Source of the DNA: Novacetimonas pomaceti
Lineage (GTDB): Bacteria; Pseudomonadota; Alphaproteobacteria; Acetobacterales; Acetobacteraceae
DNA length: 64,000 nucleotides
Assembly (NCBI RefSeq): GCF_003207955.1
Contig: NZ_NOXG01000003.1
Location: forward strand, 62,001-126,000
Direction of reading: 5' to 3'
Below are positions 25,234 through 33,482 of this stretch, in pieces. Within the stretch, counting starts at the first letter, position 1. Every line of letters begins with the position of its first letter. Position numbers and translations under genes: made by a program. Under the pieces are notes generated by a model, which did no database searches, was not told the origin of the DNA, and worked only from the letters and a program-made list of their open reading frames with translations.

Positions 25234-26199
25234 ATGGCCCGCCGTTCCCGCCGCCAGTCCCGCTCCTCCGAACTGAATGCATGGCCGGGATATGTGGACG
25301 CGCTGTCCACCCTCCTGATGGTCATCATCTTCGTGCTGCTTGTTTTCGTGCTGGGACAGGCATTCCTGTCCGTGGCGCTGAACAAGCGCCAGCAGGTCCT
25401 TGACCAGCTCCAGCGCGAGGTCGCACATCTGGGCCAGATGCTGTCGCTGGAACAGGGACATAACCGTTCCCTGCAGCAATCGGTCGCAACGCTCCAGAAA
25501 GAACATGCCGCCGATCAGGCCACCGCCACGTCGCTGACGGCGCAGGTCACCCAGCAGGCCGCCGAACGCGACAGCGCGCGCCATCAGGCCGATGACCTGA
25601 ACGCTCAGGTCGCGCAGCTCAGCGCACAGCTGGCGGCCGTCAGCACCGCGCTGGAGATCAGCGAAAACGAGGTCCAGGACCGCGATCGCAAGATCGACAA
25701 CCTTGGCATGCAGCTTAATGTCGCGCTGGCCCGCAAGGTGGAACAGCTGCAGCGCTACCGCTCGGAATTCTTTGGCCGCCTGCGCGACGTGCTGAAGGAT
25801 ACCAAGGGCATCCAGGTGGTGGGCGACCGCTTCGTCTTCCAGAGCGAGGTCCTCTTCCCCGTTGGCAGCGCCGACCTGTCGCCCGAAGGCGTGCAGGAAA
25901 TCAGGGTGCTGGGCCGCACCCTCAAACAGGTGGCGCAGCAGATCCCGCCCTCGATCCCATGGATCCTGCGCGTGGATGGCCATGCCGACCGCCTGCCGAT
26001 CCACACGGCCTTCCCCAGTAACTGGGAACTGTCATCGGCGCGTGCCATCACGGTGGTCAAGATGCTGATTTCCGACGGGATCGACCCACATCACCTGGCA
26101 GCAACCGGCTTTGCCGATTTCCAGCCGCTTGATAACGGCACGACGGCGGAAGCCTATGCCCGTAACCGTCGCATCGAATTCCGCCTGACCGACCGGTAA
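25234..26199 (+). CDS. MotB/OmpA-domain stator partner with coiled coil
   Basis: A 321-residue protein. After a basic start, one membrane helix (YVDALSTLLMVIIFVLLVFVLG) carries an Asp at its beginning, the position of the proton-binding residue of MotB/ExbD/ZorB proteins. Residues of about 50-180 form a long coiled coil rich in Gln and Ala (QREVAHLGQMLSLEQ, LNAQVAQLSAQLAAV). The C-terminal OmpA domain has RFVFQSEVLFPVGSADLSPEG, LRVDGHADRLPI, WELSSARAITVVKMLI and YARNRRIEFRL. Together with the gene upstream it is a proton-driven envelope complex. Compare ZorAB and alphaproteobacterial ExbB-OmpA pairs; no ZorC or ZorD genes accompany it. Confidence 0.85.
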   Translation: MARRSRRQSRSSELNAWPGYVDALSTLLMVIIFVLLVFVLGQAFLSVALNKRQQVLDQLQREVAHLGQMLSLEQGHNRSLQQSVATLQKEHAADQATATSLTAQVTQQAAERDSARHQADDLNAQVAQLSAQLAAVSTALEISENEVQDRDRKIDNLGMQLNVALARKVEQLQRYRSEFFGRLRDVLKDTKGIQVVGDRFVFQSEVLFPVGSADLSPEGVQEIRVLGRTLKQVAQQIPPSIPWILRVDGHADRLPIHTAFPSNWELSSARAITVVKMLISDGIDPHHLAATGFADFQPLDNGTTAEAYARNRRIEFRLTDR

Positions 26200-26204
26200 G
26201 AAAA

Positions 26205-26347
26205 GGCAGGTCCAAAGAATACCCTGAAATCATGAAAGTTTTTGGGTGTCGCCTTTTTTCAAAAAGGCGACGTCTTTCGAAGCTTTTGCAAAAAGCTTCA
26301 CCAAAAACTTCTGTTATTTTTATCAGCCGGCTGTTCTCAGACAGCCC
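26205..26347 (-). repeat. Dispersed double-hairpin repeat, copy 4, core inverted
   Basis: The flanks are in the usual orientation (ACCCTGAAATCATGAAAG on the left; CTTCTGTTATTTTTATCAGC and TCAGACAGCCC on the right). The core 26236-26310 is reversed: the GTCGCC hairpin comes first and the AAGCTT hairpin second, still between AAGTTTTTGG and CCAAAAACTT. It lies between the convergent MotB-like and TPR genes. Confidence 0.9.
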
Positions 26348-26420
26348 TGCAATGGGTCACCTGATGCCTACCTGACCGCGCAGCCGGCGTCAGGAGGGAC
26401 TGTCGGTCATGCGCGGGAAA

Positions 26421-27095
26421 TCAGGTGGGACGTCCGAACGCCTTGAGGCGCAGGTCCTCGGTCTGGTGGGCGGCACCGGGAAACATGGGATAAAGCGACA
26501 GGACGTGCTGCCATGCCTTCCACGCAGCGCCCCAGTCGCCACGCACGCCCTCCGCATCGCTCAGGATCTGCCATGCCAGCACGTCGCGCGGGTCATGATG
26601 CAGCGCCACGCCAAGGTCGGCCACCGCCCCGTCGGCATTCGCCCCCGCCAGACGCGCCTGCGCGCGCGTGCGCCACAGGATTTCCAGATCCGGCTGCAGG
26701 ACCAGCGCATCATTCAGGTCGGTCTGCGCATCGCCCACGCGGTCTTCGCCAAGGTCATCCTGCGCGCGGCGTACCAGCAGGCGGGTCGTGGGCGAAATCT
26801 CTTTCTGGCGCAGCTGTTCGATCCGGTCCAGCAGATCGCCCGCCGCCTGCCGTGACTTCGCGTGCGCCAGTTCATCCTGAAGCTCGGGGAGCGTCGGTTC
26901 CTTGTCTTTCTCCGCCTTATCCTTCTGCGTCGTGGCATCCGGTTTGGCCATGGGGGCGGAATGATGGGCGGGCGGGGGCGTTGCCGGATTGCCCGCGGCG
27001 GGGGCGGCCATGACGGCAGGCCCCGCCATTACGGGATACAGGGACGCCAGAACGCACAAAAGGCCGCGCAAGCGGGCAGAGTTATGCCAGCTCAC
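26421..27095 (-). CDS. Exported TPR-containing protein
   Basis: About 224 residues. A hydrophobic N-terminal segment (LRGLLCVLASLYPVMAGPAVMAA) looks like a signal peptide, followed by a Pro/Ala-rich linker, a Lys/Glu-rich charged stretch, and then two to three tetratricopeptide-like helical pairs (AQTDLNDALVLQPDLEILWRTRAQARLAG, ADLGVALHHDPRDVLAWQILSDAEGVRGD). A protein-interaction role in the periplasm is likely; no specific function can be named. The start is taken as GTG at 27095 with AGGG before it; a TTG at 27134 is in frame too. Confidence 0.65.
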   Translation of the reverse strand: MSWHNSARLRGLLCVLASLYPVMAGPAVMAAPAAGNPATPPPAHHSAPMAKPDATTQKDKAEKDKEPTLPELQDELAHAKSRQAAGDLLDRIEQLRQKEISPTTRLLVRRAQDDLGEDRVGDAQTDLNDALVLQPDLEILWRTRAQARLAGANADGAVADLGVALHHDPRDVLAWQILSDAEGVRGDWGAAWKAWQHVLSLYPMFPGAAHQTEDLRLKAFGRPT

Positions 27096-27147
27096 GCGAC
27101 CCTGTGTCGCATCAATATGGAACCTGACGGTCAAATCCGTCCGGCAA

Positions 27148-27273
27148 TCAGCCCTGACGGGCCTTCATGCGCGGGTTCTTCTTGTTGATGACATAGACCT
27201 TGCCACGACGACGGACCACACGGCAGTCCTTGTCACGAACCTTGGCCGACTTCAGGCTGTTTCTGATTTTCAT
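27148..27273 (-). CDS. rpmJ: 50S ribosomal protein L36
   Basis: A 41-residue basic protein of the large subunit: MKIRNSLKSAKVRDKDC at the start and INKKNPRMKARQG at the end. It has a single Cys, so this is the zinc-independent (C-minus) form of L36 that alphaproteobacteria normally carry. It stands alone, between the TPR gene and oxyR, on the minus strand. Confidence 0.95.
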   Translation of the reverse strand: MKIRNSLKSAKVRDKDCRVVRRRGKVYVINKKNPRMKARQG

Positions 27274-27362
27274 GATCCGACCCTCACTGGCGGCTGAAAC
27301 CGCAAAGAGGCGCCCGAATACCCCTGACCGCGCGATGAGTCAACCGCAACGACGCCCCCTTC

Positions 27363-28328
27363 CTACTTTTTATCCCCGGAAAACGGCGCCCGCGACGCTT
27401 TTCCTTCCCTTGTGGACAGGTGCGGGGGAATGAAAAACGGGGCAAGCGTCCGGAAATCCCCCATCCGTGGCGAACGCGGACGCCACGCCAGCCCGATCGT
27501 GCGCCATGCCTGCCCCCCTGTCACGGGACGCGCCACGACCGCCTGCTCACGCAGCAGCCCGGCCTCGACCGCCATCTGCGGCAGCAGGGCGACCCCGAGT
27601 CCCGCGCCCACCATTTCCACCATGGTATGCAGGGACGTGACGGTGAACTCCTCCCCCCCTTCGGCGCGGGACCATCCCCGCACCTGACGGCACAGCGCCA
27701 GCGTCTGGTCCCGCAGGCAGTGCCCGTCCTCCAGCATGATCATGCGTTCGGAGACGATCCGTTCAACCGGCACCGCCGAGAGTTTCGACAGGGGATGGCT
27801 TTCGGGCATCGCCAGCATGAAGGCATCGCGCCACAGGGGCCATGTCTCGCTGTCGGCGCAGTCGCACGGCATCGCCAGCAGCACGAGGTCAAGCCGCCCC
27901 AGCGACAGCTTTTCCAGCACATGGTGGGTCAGGTCCTCGTTCAGCGAAAGCCGCATCCGCGCGAACCCCTGCCGCAGCCGGCGGATCAGGTCGGGCACGA
28001 CAAACGGGCCGATCGTGGGAATGACCCCGATGCGCAGCAGGCCGCTCATCGGTTCGTGCGACGCCGCCGCCACGTCAAGGACCGACTGCAATGCCTCCAG
28101 CGCCAGCCGGGCGCGGGCGACCACCTCGTTCCCCAGCGGCGTGAACACCACCTTCTTGCCGACATTGCGGTCAAGAAGCTGCACGTTCATCTGCCGCTCA
28201 AGGGCAAGGATTCCCGCCGAAAGGGTGGACTGCGTGACGGCGCAGCTTCTGGCGGCGCGGCCGAAATGACGCAGCTCCGCCAGTGTGACGAGATAGCGGA
28301 GCTGCTGTGCGGAAGGCATGGGAAGCAT
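27363..28328 (-). CDS. oxyR: Hydrogen peroxide-sensing LysR regulator OxyR
   Basis: A 321-residue LysR-type regulator. The N-terminal winged helix (LVTLAELRHFGRAARSCAVTQSTLSAGILALE) is followed by the effector domain with EDGHCLRDQTLALC: two Cys nine residues apart (204 and 213 here), matching the redox pair Cys199/Cys208 of E. coli OxyR. It is divergent from ahpC across a 134-bp AT-rich gap, so direct control of ahpC-ahpD by oxidised OxyR is the natural inference. The ATG at 28319 is an alternative start. Confidence 0.93.
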   Translation of the reverse strand: MLPMPSAQQLRYLVTLAELRHFGRAARSCAVTQSTLSAGILALERQMNVQLLDRNVGKKVVFTPLGNEVVARARLALEALQSVLDVAAASHEPMSGLLRIGVIPTIGPFVVPDLIRRLRQGFARMRLSLNEDLTHHVLEKLSLGRLDLVLLAMPCDCADSETWPLWRDAFMLAMPESHPLSKLSAVPVERIVSERMIMLEDGHCLRDQTLALCRQVRGWSRAEGGEEFTVTSLHTMVEMVGAGLGVALLPQMAVEAGLLREQAVVARPVTGGQAWRTIGLAWRPRSPRMGDFRTLAPFFIPPHLSTREGKASRAPFSGDKK

Positions 28329-28462
28329 CGATCAATTCGATCATGAATATATAAATTATTCACTGGTCTGATAGCAGCATCAGGGTCATAGATATAGCCC
28401 ATCGGACGCGCCCATCCGGGTGGACTGCCTGACCCTCAACCGAATCAAGGGAGATTCTTCAA
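28329..28462. promoter_or_regulatory. Divergent oxyR/ahpC control region
   Basis: AT-rich gap holding the promoters of both genes. Visible elements: GATCAATTCGATC, an AATATATAAATTATT stretch, and two ATAG words (GATAGCAGC and CATAGATATAG) spaced about 20 bases apart, reminiscent of the ATAG-based OxyR half-sites. No site can be fixed by eye. Confidence 0.45.
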
Positions 28463-29005
28463 ATGCTTACAGTCGGTGACAAGTTCCCGAGCTTCAACCT
28501 GCAGGCCGTTCCCGGCGGCCCCGAAGGACTGAAGGGCGAGTTCGTCCAGATTTCGGATGAAACCAATGAAGGCAAGTGGAAGATCGTTTTCTTCTGGCCG
28601 CTGGACTTCACGTTCGTCTGCCCCACGGAAATCGTGGCGTTCGGCAAGCTGGCCGGTGAATTCAAGGACCGCGACGCGGTGGTGTATGGCGTGTCGATCG
28701 ACAGCGCGTTCGTGCACCTGAACTGGCGCCTGCATAACGAGGACCTCAAGAACCTCGAAATTCCCATGCTGTCCGACATCAAGCGCGAACTGATCGAAGG
28801 CGTTGGTGTGATGTCGCAGGGCGCGGGTGCCGCCTATCGCGCCACGTTCATCATCGACCCGCAGGGCATCATCCGCCATGTCAGCGTCAACGACCTGTCG
28901 GTCGGCCGCAACCCGCAGGAAATCCTGCGCATCCTCGACGGCCTGCAGAGCGACGAGCTGTGCCCGTGCAACTGGAAGAAGGGCGATGCCTTCATCAAGG
29001 CCTGA
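28463..29005 (+). CDS. ahpC: Alkyl hydroperoxide reductase AhpC (2-Cys peroxiredoxin)
   Basis: Reduces peroxides to water or alcohols. The 180-residue product has the peroxidatic Cys53 in FTFVCPTEI and resolving cysteines in the C-terminal CPCNW. The AhpD-dependent type (as in actinobacteria and many alphaproteobacteria) is indicated by the ahpD gene downstream and the lack of ahpF. AAGGGAGA precedes the ATG at proper distance. Confidence 0.97.
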   Translation: MLTVGDKFPSFNLQAVPGGPEGLKGEFVQISDETNEGKWKIVFFWPLDFTFVCPTEIVAFGKLAGEFKDRDAVVYGVSIDSAFVHLNWRLHNEDLKNLEIPMLSDIKRELIEGVGVMSQGAGAAYRATFIIDPQGIIRHVSVNDLSVGRNPQEILRILDGLQSDELCPCNWKKGDAFIKA

Positions 29006-29277
29006 TCGCACGATCAGGGCCTGACCGGTCCAGGCGGTATCCCGCGCGGCGCGTCACCGCGCGGGATGGCGTCCGCATCCCCGGCTTCCGCGCCTGCCGC
29101 CATGTTGCCCGCAGCCCTGTCCCCTGCTGTTCCGGCGCGCCCGCGGCATCCCGGCATGTGGACCCCGATATCCCCTTCCGCCACGTCATCCGATGACGCC
29201 CGCATGGGGCATGCATGCTTCTTCGCGGGCGGGATGTCCCCTTTCCCGTTTTCCTGACCTGCGCGAGGCACGTCTTC

Positions 29278-29811
29278 ATGTCGCTCGATACGCTCAAATC
29301 CCTCCTGCCTGATTACGCCAAGGACCTGAAGCTCAATCTGGGTTCCCTCTCCCACGACGTTACCCTCACGCCGCAGCAGCTGGCCGGGACGTTCGTGGCG
29401 TCGGCCATCGCGTCACGCAACCCGCTGGTCACGGACCTGCTGAGCGCGCATTTCGCCGAATCCCTGTCTGGCGCGGCACTTGACGCCGCGCGCGCCGCCG
29501 CCGCCATCATGGGCATGAACAATGTCTATTACCGCTTCGTGCATCTGGTCGGCGGCGATTACGCCAAGATGCCGGCACAGCTGCGGATGAACGTCATCGC
29601 ACGCCCGGGCGTGGAAAAGGTCGATTTCGAACTCTGGTCCCTGGCGGTGTCGGCCATCAACGGATGCGGCATGTGCATGGAAAGCCATGAACATCAGCTC
29701 CGCAAGGCGGGCCTTGGCACCGAACAGATCCAGACCGCCGTGCGCATCGCCGCGACCGTGCATGGCGTGGCCGTGATCCTTGACGGGGCCAGCCTGCCGA
29801 AAGCAGGCTGA
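29278..29811 (+). CDS. ahpD: Alkyl hydroperoxide reductase AhpD
   Basis: A carboxymuconolactone-decarboxylase-fold disulfide reductase that regenerates AhpC. At 177 residues, its active site NGCGMCMESHEH places Cys130, Cys133 and His137 at the same numbers as in Mycobacterium tuberculosis AhpD. It starts 272 bp after ahpC; the gap contains no gene that I can support. The strong terminator at 29834 closes the unit. Confidence 0.96.
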   Translation: MSLDTLKSLLPDYAKDLKLNLGSLSHDVTLTPQQLAGTFVASAIASRNPLVTDLLSAHFAESLSGAALDAARAAAAIMGMNNVYYRFVHLVGGDYAKMPAQLRMNVIARPGVEKVDFELWSLAVSAINGCGMCMESHEHQLRKAGLGTEQIQTAVRIAATVHGVAVILDGASLPKAG

Positions 29812-29833
29812 TCGGGACGGGCGGATTTTCGGC

Positions 29834-29872
29834 AAAAAACGGCATCACCATGAAAAAGATGCCGTTTTTTTT
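29834..29872 (+). terminator. Rho-independent terminator of ahpC-ahpD
   Basis: Arms AAAAAACGGCATC and GATGCCGTTTTTT around a 12-base loop, ending in eight T; the flanking A-run makes it work in both directions. Confidence 0.9.
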
Positions 29873-29882
29873 CGACAGGCCG

Positions 29883-29911
29883 TTGCCAGAGCAGCCGAAG
29901 CCTGTTATTTG
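29883..29911 (+). promoter_or_regulatory. Probable promoter of tRNA-Asp
   Basis: TTGCCA (29883-29888) and TATTTG (29906-29911) with a 17-base spacer, 47 bases before the tRNA. Confidence 0.4.
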
Positions 29912-29958
29912 CCCATCCACCGAATGGTTCCGGGGCTTCTTCCTCCCCGGCAGCCCAC

Positions 29959-30035
<77 letters not shown>

Positions 30036-30181
30036 TTTCCTGGCATTTCCTTTCCAGAAAATCCTTCCCTGCCCGGATGATGGGATCGTCATCCCCGTCC
30101 CGCATGGGTGGCTTTCATTGCATCGGTTTTCCATTGGCGGCAGGATGGCTTCCTGTTTTTTCAGAGTCGCCAGAGGACCAG

Positions 30182-31279
30182 ATGCCTGACCTCTTTACGC
30201 CCTATACCCTCAAGGGATGCACCCTTCGCAATCGCATCGCGGTATCGCCGATGTGCCAGTATGTTGCCGTCGATGGCGTCGCGGGCGAATGGCATGACGT
30301 CCATTACGCCTCCCTTGCCCGTGGGGGCAGCGGACTGGTGGTGGTGGAGGCCACGGCCGTCTCCCCCGAAGGACGCATCACGCCCGGCTGCCTGGGCCTG
30401 TGGAACGATGCACAGGCCGATGCCCTGCGCCCGATCGCGCGCGCCATCCGCGATGCCGGGGCCGTGCCGGGCATCCAGATCGGGCATGCCGGACGCAAGG
30501 CCAGCGCGAACCGCCCGTGGGAAGGCGATGACCACATGGCGGCCGACGACCCGCGCGGGTGGGAGACCATCTCCCCTTCCGCCATCGCGTTTGGCGCCAA
30601 CCTGCCCAAGGTGCCACGGGCCATGACGGGCGATGACATCACGCGGGTGCGTCAGGACTTCGTCGCCAGCGCCATCCGCGCACGCGACGCCGGATTGGGA
30701 TGGCTGATGCTGCATTTCGCCCATGGCTATCTGGGGCAGAGCTTCCTTTCCCCTTACGCCAACCAGCGTACCGACCTGTATGGGGGCACCCTTGAAAACC
30801 GGGCACGGTTCCTGCTGGAAACGCTGAGCGAGGTGCGCGCCGTCTGGCCGGAGGATCGCCCGCTCAGCGCGCGTCTGGGTGTGGTCGAGTTCGACGGCCA
30901 TGATGAACAGACGCTGGAGGAGGCGATCACCCTGGCGCGTCATTTCCGCACGCTGGGCCTTGATTTCCTTGACGTCAGCATCGGCTTTTCCACGCCGGAG
31001 GCAAAAATCCCGTGGGGCCCGGCCTTCATGGCGCCCATCGCCGCGCGCGTGCGCAGGGAAAGCGGCCTGCCCGTCGCGACAAGCTGGTACATCAGCAGGC
31101 CGGAACAGGCCAATACGCTGATTCAGGATGAAAATCTGGATCTTGTCATGATGGGACGGCCATTCCTTGAAAACCCGCACTGGCCTTATGCCGCAGCGCG
31201 CGCGCTGGGACGGCCGGACGCGGCGCAGGTGCTGCCCGAACCCTATGCCCACTGGCTGGCGCGCTACCGTTCGGAGTGA
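30182..31279 (+). CDS. NADH:flavin oxidoreductase, old yellow enzyme family (YqjM type)
   Basis: FMN-dependent ene-reductase of 365 residues. The YqjM-class features are present: Cys25 in SPMCQY, QIGHAGRKAS for FMN and substrate binding, HFAHGYLGQSFLSPYANQRTDLYGG, and VMMGRPFLENPHWP at the end of the barrel. Likely reduces activated C=C bonds with NADPH; physiological substrate unknown. The ATG at 30182 has AGAGGA just before it. It is the last plus-strand gene before the pentose phosphate block. Confidence 0.92.
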   Translation: MPDLFTPYTLKGCTLRNRIAVSPMCQYVAVDGVAGEWHDVHYASLARGGSGLVVVEATAVSPEGRITPGCLGLWNDAQADALRPIARAIRDAGAVPGIQIGHAGRKASANRPWEGDDHMAADDPRGWETISPSAIAFGANLPKVPRAMTGDDITRVRQDFVASAIRARDAGLGWLMLHFAHGYLGQSFLSPYANQRTDLYGGTLENRARFLLETLSEVRAVWPEDRPLSARLGVVEFDGHDEQTLEEAITLARHFRTLGLDFLDVSIGFSTPEAKIPWGPAFMAPIAARVRRESGLPVATSWYISRPEQANTLIQDENLDLVMMGRPFLENPHWPYAAARALGRPDAAQVLPEPYAHWLARYRSE

Positions 31280-31309
31280 GCGTCAGGCTGGGCCTGCCAT
31301 ACAGGCCGC

Positions 31310-31440
31310 CCATGAAATATCCATAAAATCGTGAAGAAGTTTTTGGTAAAGCTTTTTCCAAAAAGCTTTGAAAGACGTCGCCTTTTTGAAAAAAGGCGAC
31401 ACCCAAAAACTCTTATTACTTTTATCGGCTGGCGTTTTCA
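31310..31440 (+). repeat. Dispersed double-hairpin repeat, copy 5
   Basis: Both hairpins intact (AAAGCTTTTTC/CAAAAAGCTTT; GTCGCCTTTTT/AAAAAGGCGAC) between AAGTTTTTGG and CCAAAAAC. Outer left end degenerate. The right end (GTTTTCAGCG) runs into the stop codon of the convergent phosphatase gene. Confidence 0.88.
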
Positions 31441-31914
31441 GCGGGCTTTCTGCTTCAGATGCAGCGCAAGGGCTTCCGCCCCTTCGCTGACATCGCGCCA
31501 TGTGACCGTGAAATCGTGGGCCGTGCCGTAATAAGGATCGACCACAGCCTGCCCCTCGCGCTGCGCCACATGATCGAGCAGAAGCGCCAGTTCCGCCGTC
31601 GCATCCTCGGGCCTCAGACGCTTCAGATGTTCCAGATTGGCGTGATCGAGGGCAATGACATGGCTGAATTCGTGAAAGTCACGCTCGGTCACGACCCGGG
31701 CGCGGTAATGGTCGATATCGATGCCATTCTGACGGGCCACGGCGCGGGCACGCCGGTCCGGCGGATCGCCTACGTGCCAGTTGCCCGTCCCGGCCGAATC
31801 AATATGCACATCCAGCCCATGGCGCGCCGTCGCCGCGCGAAACGCGGCCTCCGCCAGTGGGGAGCGGCAGATATTGCCCATGCACACAAACAGGACCGAC
31901 AGTTTACGCGCCAT
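31438..31914 (-). CDS. Low-molecular-weight protein-tyrosine phosphatase
   Basis: A 158-residue phosphatase with the P-loop VCMGNICRSP (Cys11 nucleophile, Arg17) at the N-terminus and the general-acid motif DPYYG with Asp126. Family members dephosphorylate tyrosine kinases of exopolysaccharide systems or act on arsenate; no such partner is in the window. It lies 224 bp downstream of gntK on the same strand; the gap contains nothing I recognise. Confidence 0.92.
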   Translation of the reverse strand: MARKLSVLFVCMGNICRSPLAEAAFRAATARHGLDVHIDSAGTGNWHVGDPPDRRARAVARQNGIDIDHYRARVVTERDFHEFSHVIALDHANLEHLKRLRPEDATAELALLLDHVAQREGQAVVDPYYGTAHDFTVTWRDVSEGAEALALHLKQKAR

Positions 31915-32138
31915 GTTTCCTGATTCCCGCAGGTCCGGGCTGGCCCATGAATCGCGTCATGGATGCCCGATCCGGATAAAATATCGATACTGGCGAAGGA
32001 CAGGGATCAGGCCGGTGGAAAGGCGTATCGCCACATCCCCCCCCGGCCGTCATTCCGATGGATTGCCAGCACCCTGCCACCGCACCGGCGTCCCGTCAGG
32101 ACTTTCCCCGGCCAGCCCCGTGCGCAGGGCGGGCGGGA

Positions 32139-32684
32139 TTATTCGGGGTAGCGTTCCTGCAATATGCCGATGGTCTTCGCGATCATGTCCGCAGGCGTTT
32201 CCTCCAGCGTGACAACCACCGGATGCTCGTCAGGGGTGGGAGGCTCCAGCGTCGCAAGCTGACTGGGCAGCAGGCTGGGGGGCATGTAGTGCCCACGCCG
32301 CCGCTCCAGCCGGGCCTTGAGGATATCGGGCGGGATTTCAAGATAGACGAACACGATCCCCGGCGCGTCCGCGCGCAGGATGTCGCGATAGGACCGTTTC
32401 AGCGCCGAGCAGGTGAGTATCCCCCCCTGCCCCGATTCCACGCGCTGTTTCAGCCAGTCATGGCAGCGTTCCAGCCACGGCATGCGATCCGCGTCGGTCA
32501 GGGGAATGCCCGCCGCCATCTTTTCAACGTTCGCCTTGGGATGCAGCAGATCCCCCTCCTGATAGGGCCAGCCCAGGAGGTTGTGCAGACCGGAGGCCAG
32601 CGTGGTCTTGCCACATCCCGATACCCCCATGATCACCAGGACAAGTGGACGGATACCCTGATCCTGAAGAACGGCAGAGGTCAT
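32139..32684 (-). CDS. gntK: Gluconokinase
   Basis: Phosphorylates gluconate to 6-phosphogluconate with ATP. The 181-residue protein shows Walker A (IMGVSGCGKTTLA), GDLLHPKANVEKMAAGIPLTDADRMPWL (substrate region) and CSALKRSYRD. In acetic acid bacteria gluconate is made in the periplasm and enters metabolism through this step. Its start overlaps the rpiA stop by 4 bases (ATGA), so it is translationally coupled, the last gene of the pentose phosphate operon. Confidence 0.95.
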   Translation of the reverse strand: MTSAVLQDQGIRPLVLVIMGVSGCGKTTLASGLHNLLGWPYQEGDLLHPKANVEKMAAGIPLTDADRMPWLERCHDWLKQRVESGQGGILTCSALKRSYRDILRADAPGIVFVYLEIPPDILKARLERRRGHYMPPSLLPSQLATLEPPTPDEHPVVVTLEETPADMIAKTIGILQERYPE

Positions 32685-33385
32685 GATGGCTCCAGATGTT
32701 TCAGGCCGTCATGCGCGGCCACGATGACTTCGGATGTGCGGCCGATGAACAGGCCGGTTTCAATGACGCCGACAATGGCGCGCAACCTGCGCGACAGTGC
32801 CACGGAATCGGCAATCGGGCCAAAATGGCAATCAAGGATCATGTTGCCACCGTCGGTGACAAAGACGTTCCCGCTGCGGTCCATGCGCTGCGTTATGCGC
32901 GCGCCCAGCGCCTCCAGCTGGCGGGCGGTGCTTTCCCAGCCAAAGGTCGTGACCTCCACCGGGACAGGCACATGATGGCCCAGACGTTCCACCAGCTTGC
33001 TTTCATCCACCACCACGACGAACCGGCGCGACGCGGCGGCGACGATCTTTTCGCGAAACAGCGCACCACCCAGCCCCTTGATGAGGTTGAGCGTGCCCAG
33101 TTCCACCTCGTCCGCGCCATCGATATCGAGGTCGATCTGCGGATGGGTGGCAAACGTCACCAGCTTTATGCCATGGGCGCGTGCCTGTTCCGCCGAATGT
33201 TCGGACGTGGGGATGGCGCAGAACCGCAATCCCTCGGCCCAGCGGCGGCCCAGTTCCTCGATCATGTAGGCCGACGTGGTACCAGATCCCAGCCCGACCA
33301 CCATGCCGTCCTGCACCATGGAGGCCGCCTCGATCGCCGCCTGACGCTTGAGTTTCGCCCTGGGATCGCCACTCTGGCTTGACAT
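32681..33385 (-). CDS. rpiA: Ribose-5-phosphate isomerase A
   Basis: Interconverts ribose 5-phosphate and ribulose 5-phosphate. The 234-residue product has GLGSGTTSAYMIEELG (phosphate loop), DLDIDGADEVE with the catalytic Asp/Glu, KGLGGALFREKIVA with the Lys, and VVDESKLVERLG. The ATG at 33385 follows AAGGAAAAC; a longer frame upstream is not needed. Operon member between pgl (97 bp) and gntK (4-bp overlap). Confidence 0.96.
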   Translation of the reverse strand: MSSQSGDPRAKLKRQAAIEAASMVQDGMVVGLGSGTTSAYMIEELGRRWAEGLRFCAIPTSEHSAEQARAHGIKLVTFATHPQIDLDIDGADEVELGTLNLIKGLGGALFREKIVAAASRRFVVVVDESKLVERLGHHVPVPVEVTTFGWESTARQLEALGARITQRMDRSGNVFVTDGGNMILDCHFGPIADSVALSRRLRAIVGVIETGLFIGRTSEVIVAAHDGLKHLEPS

Positions 33386-33482
33386 ACCCTGTTTTCCTTC
33401 CCCGCGCGGGCCGTTTCCGCGTCCGCGCGGCGGCCCATCGTTATTGTTCTGTTCTGCGGTCACACCCGCCTGATACGCTGGA

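Noticed and set aside
24168..26199. Zorya anti-phage system
   Set aside because: Only the ZorA/ZorB-like pair exists. No helicase or nuclease partner follows; the next gene is a convergent TPR protein.
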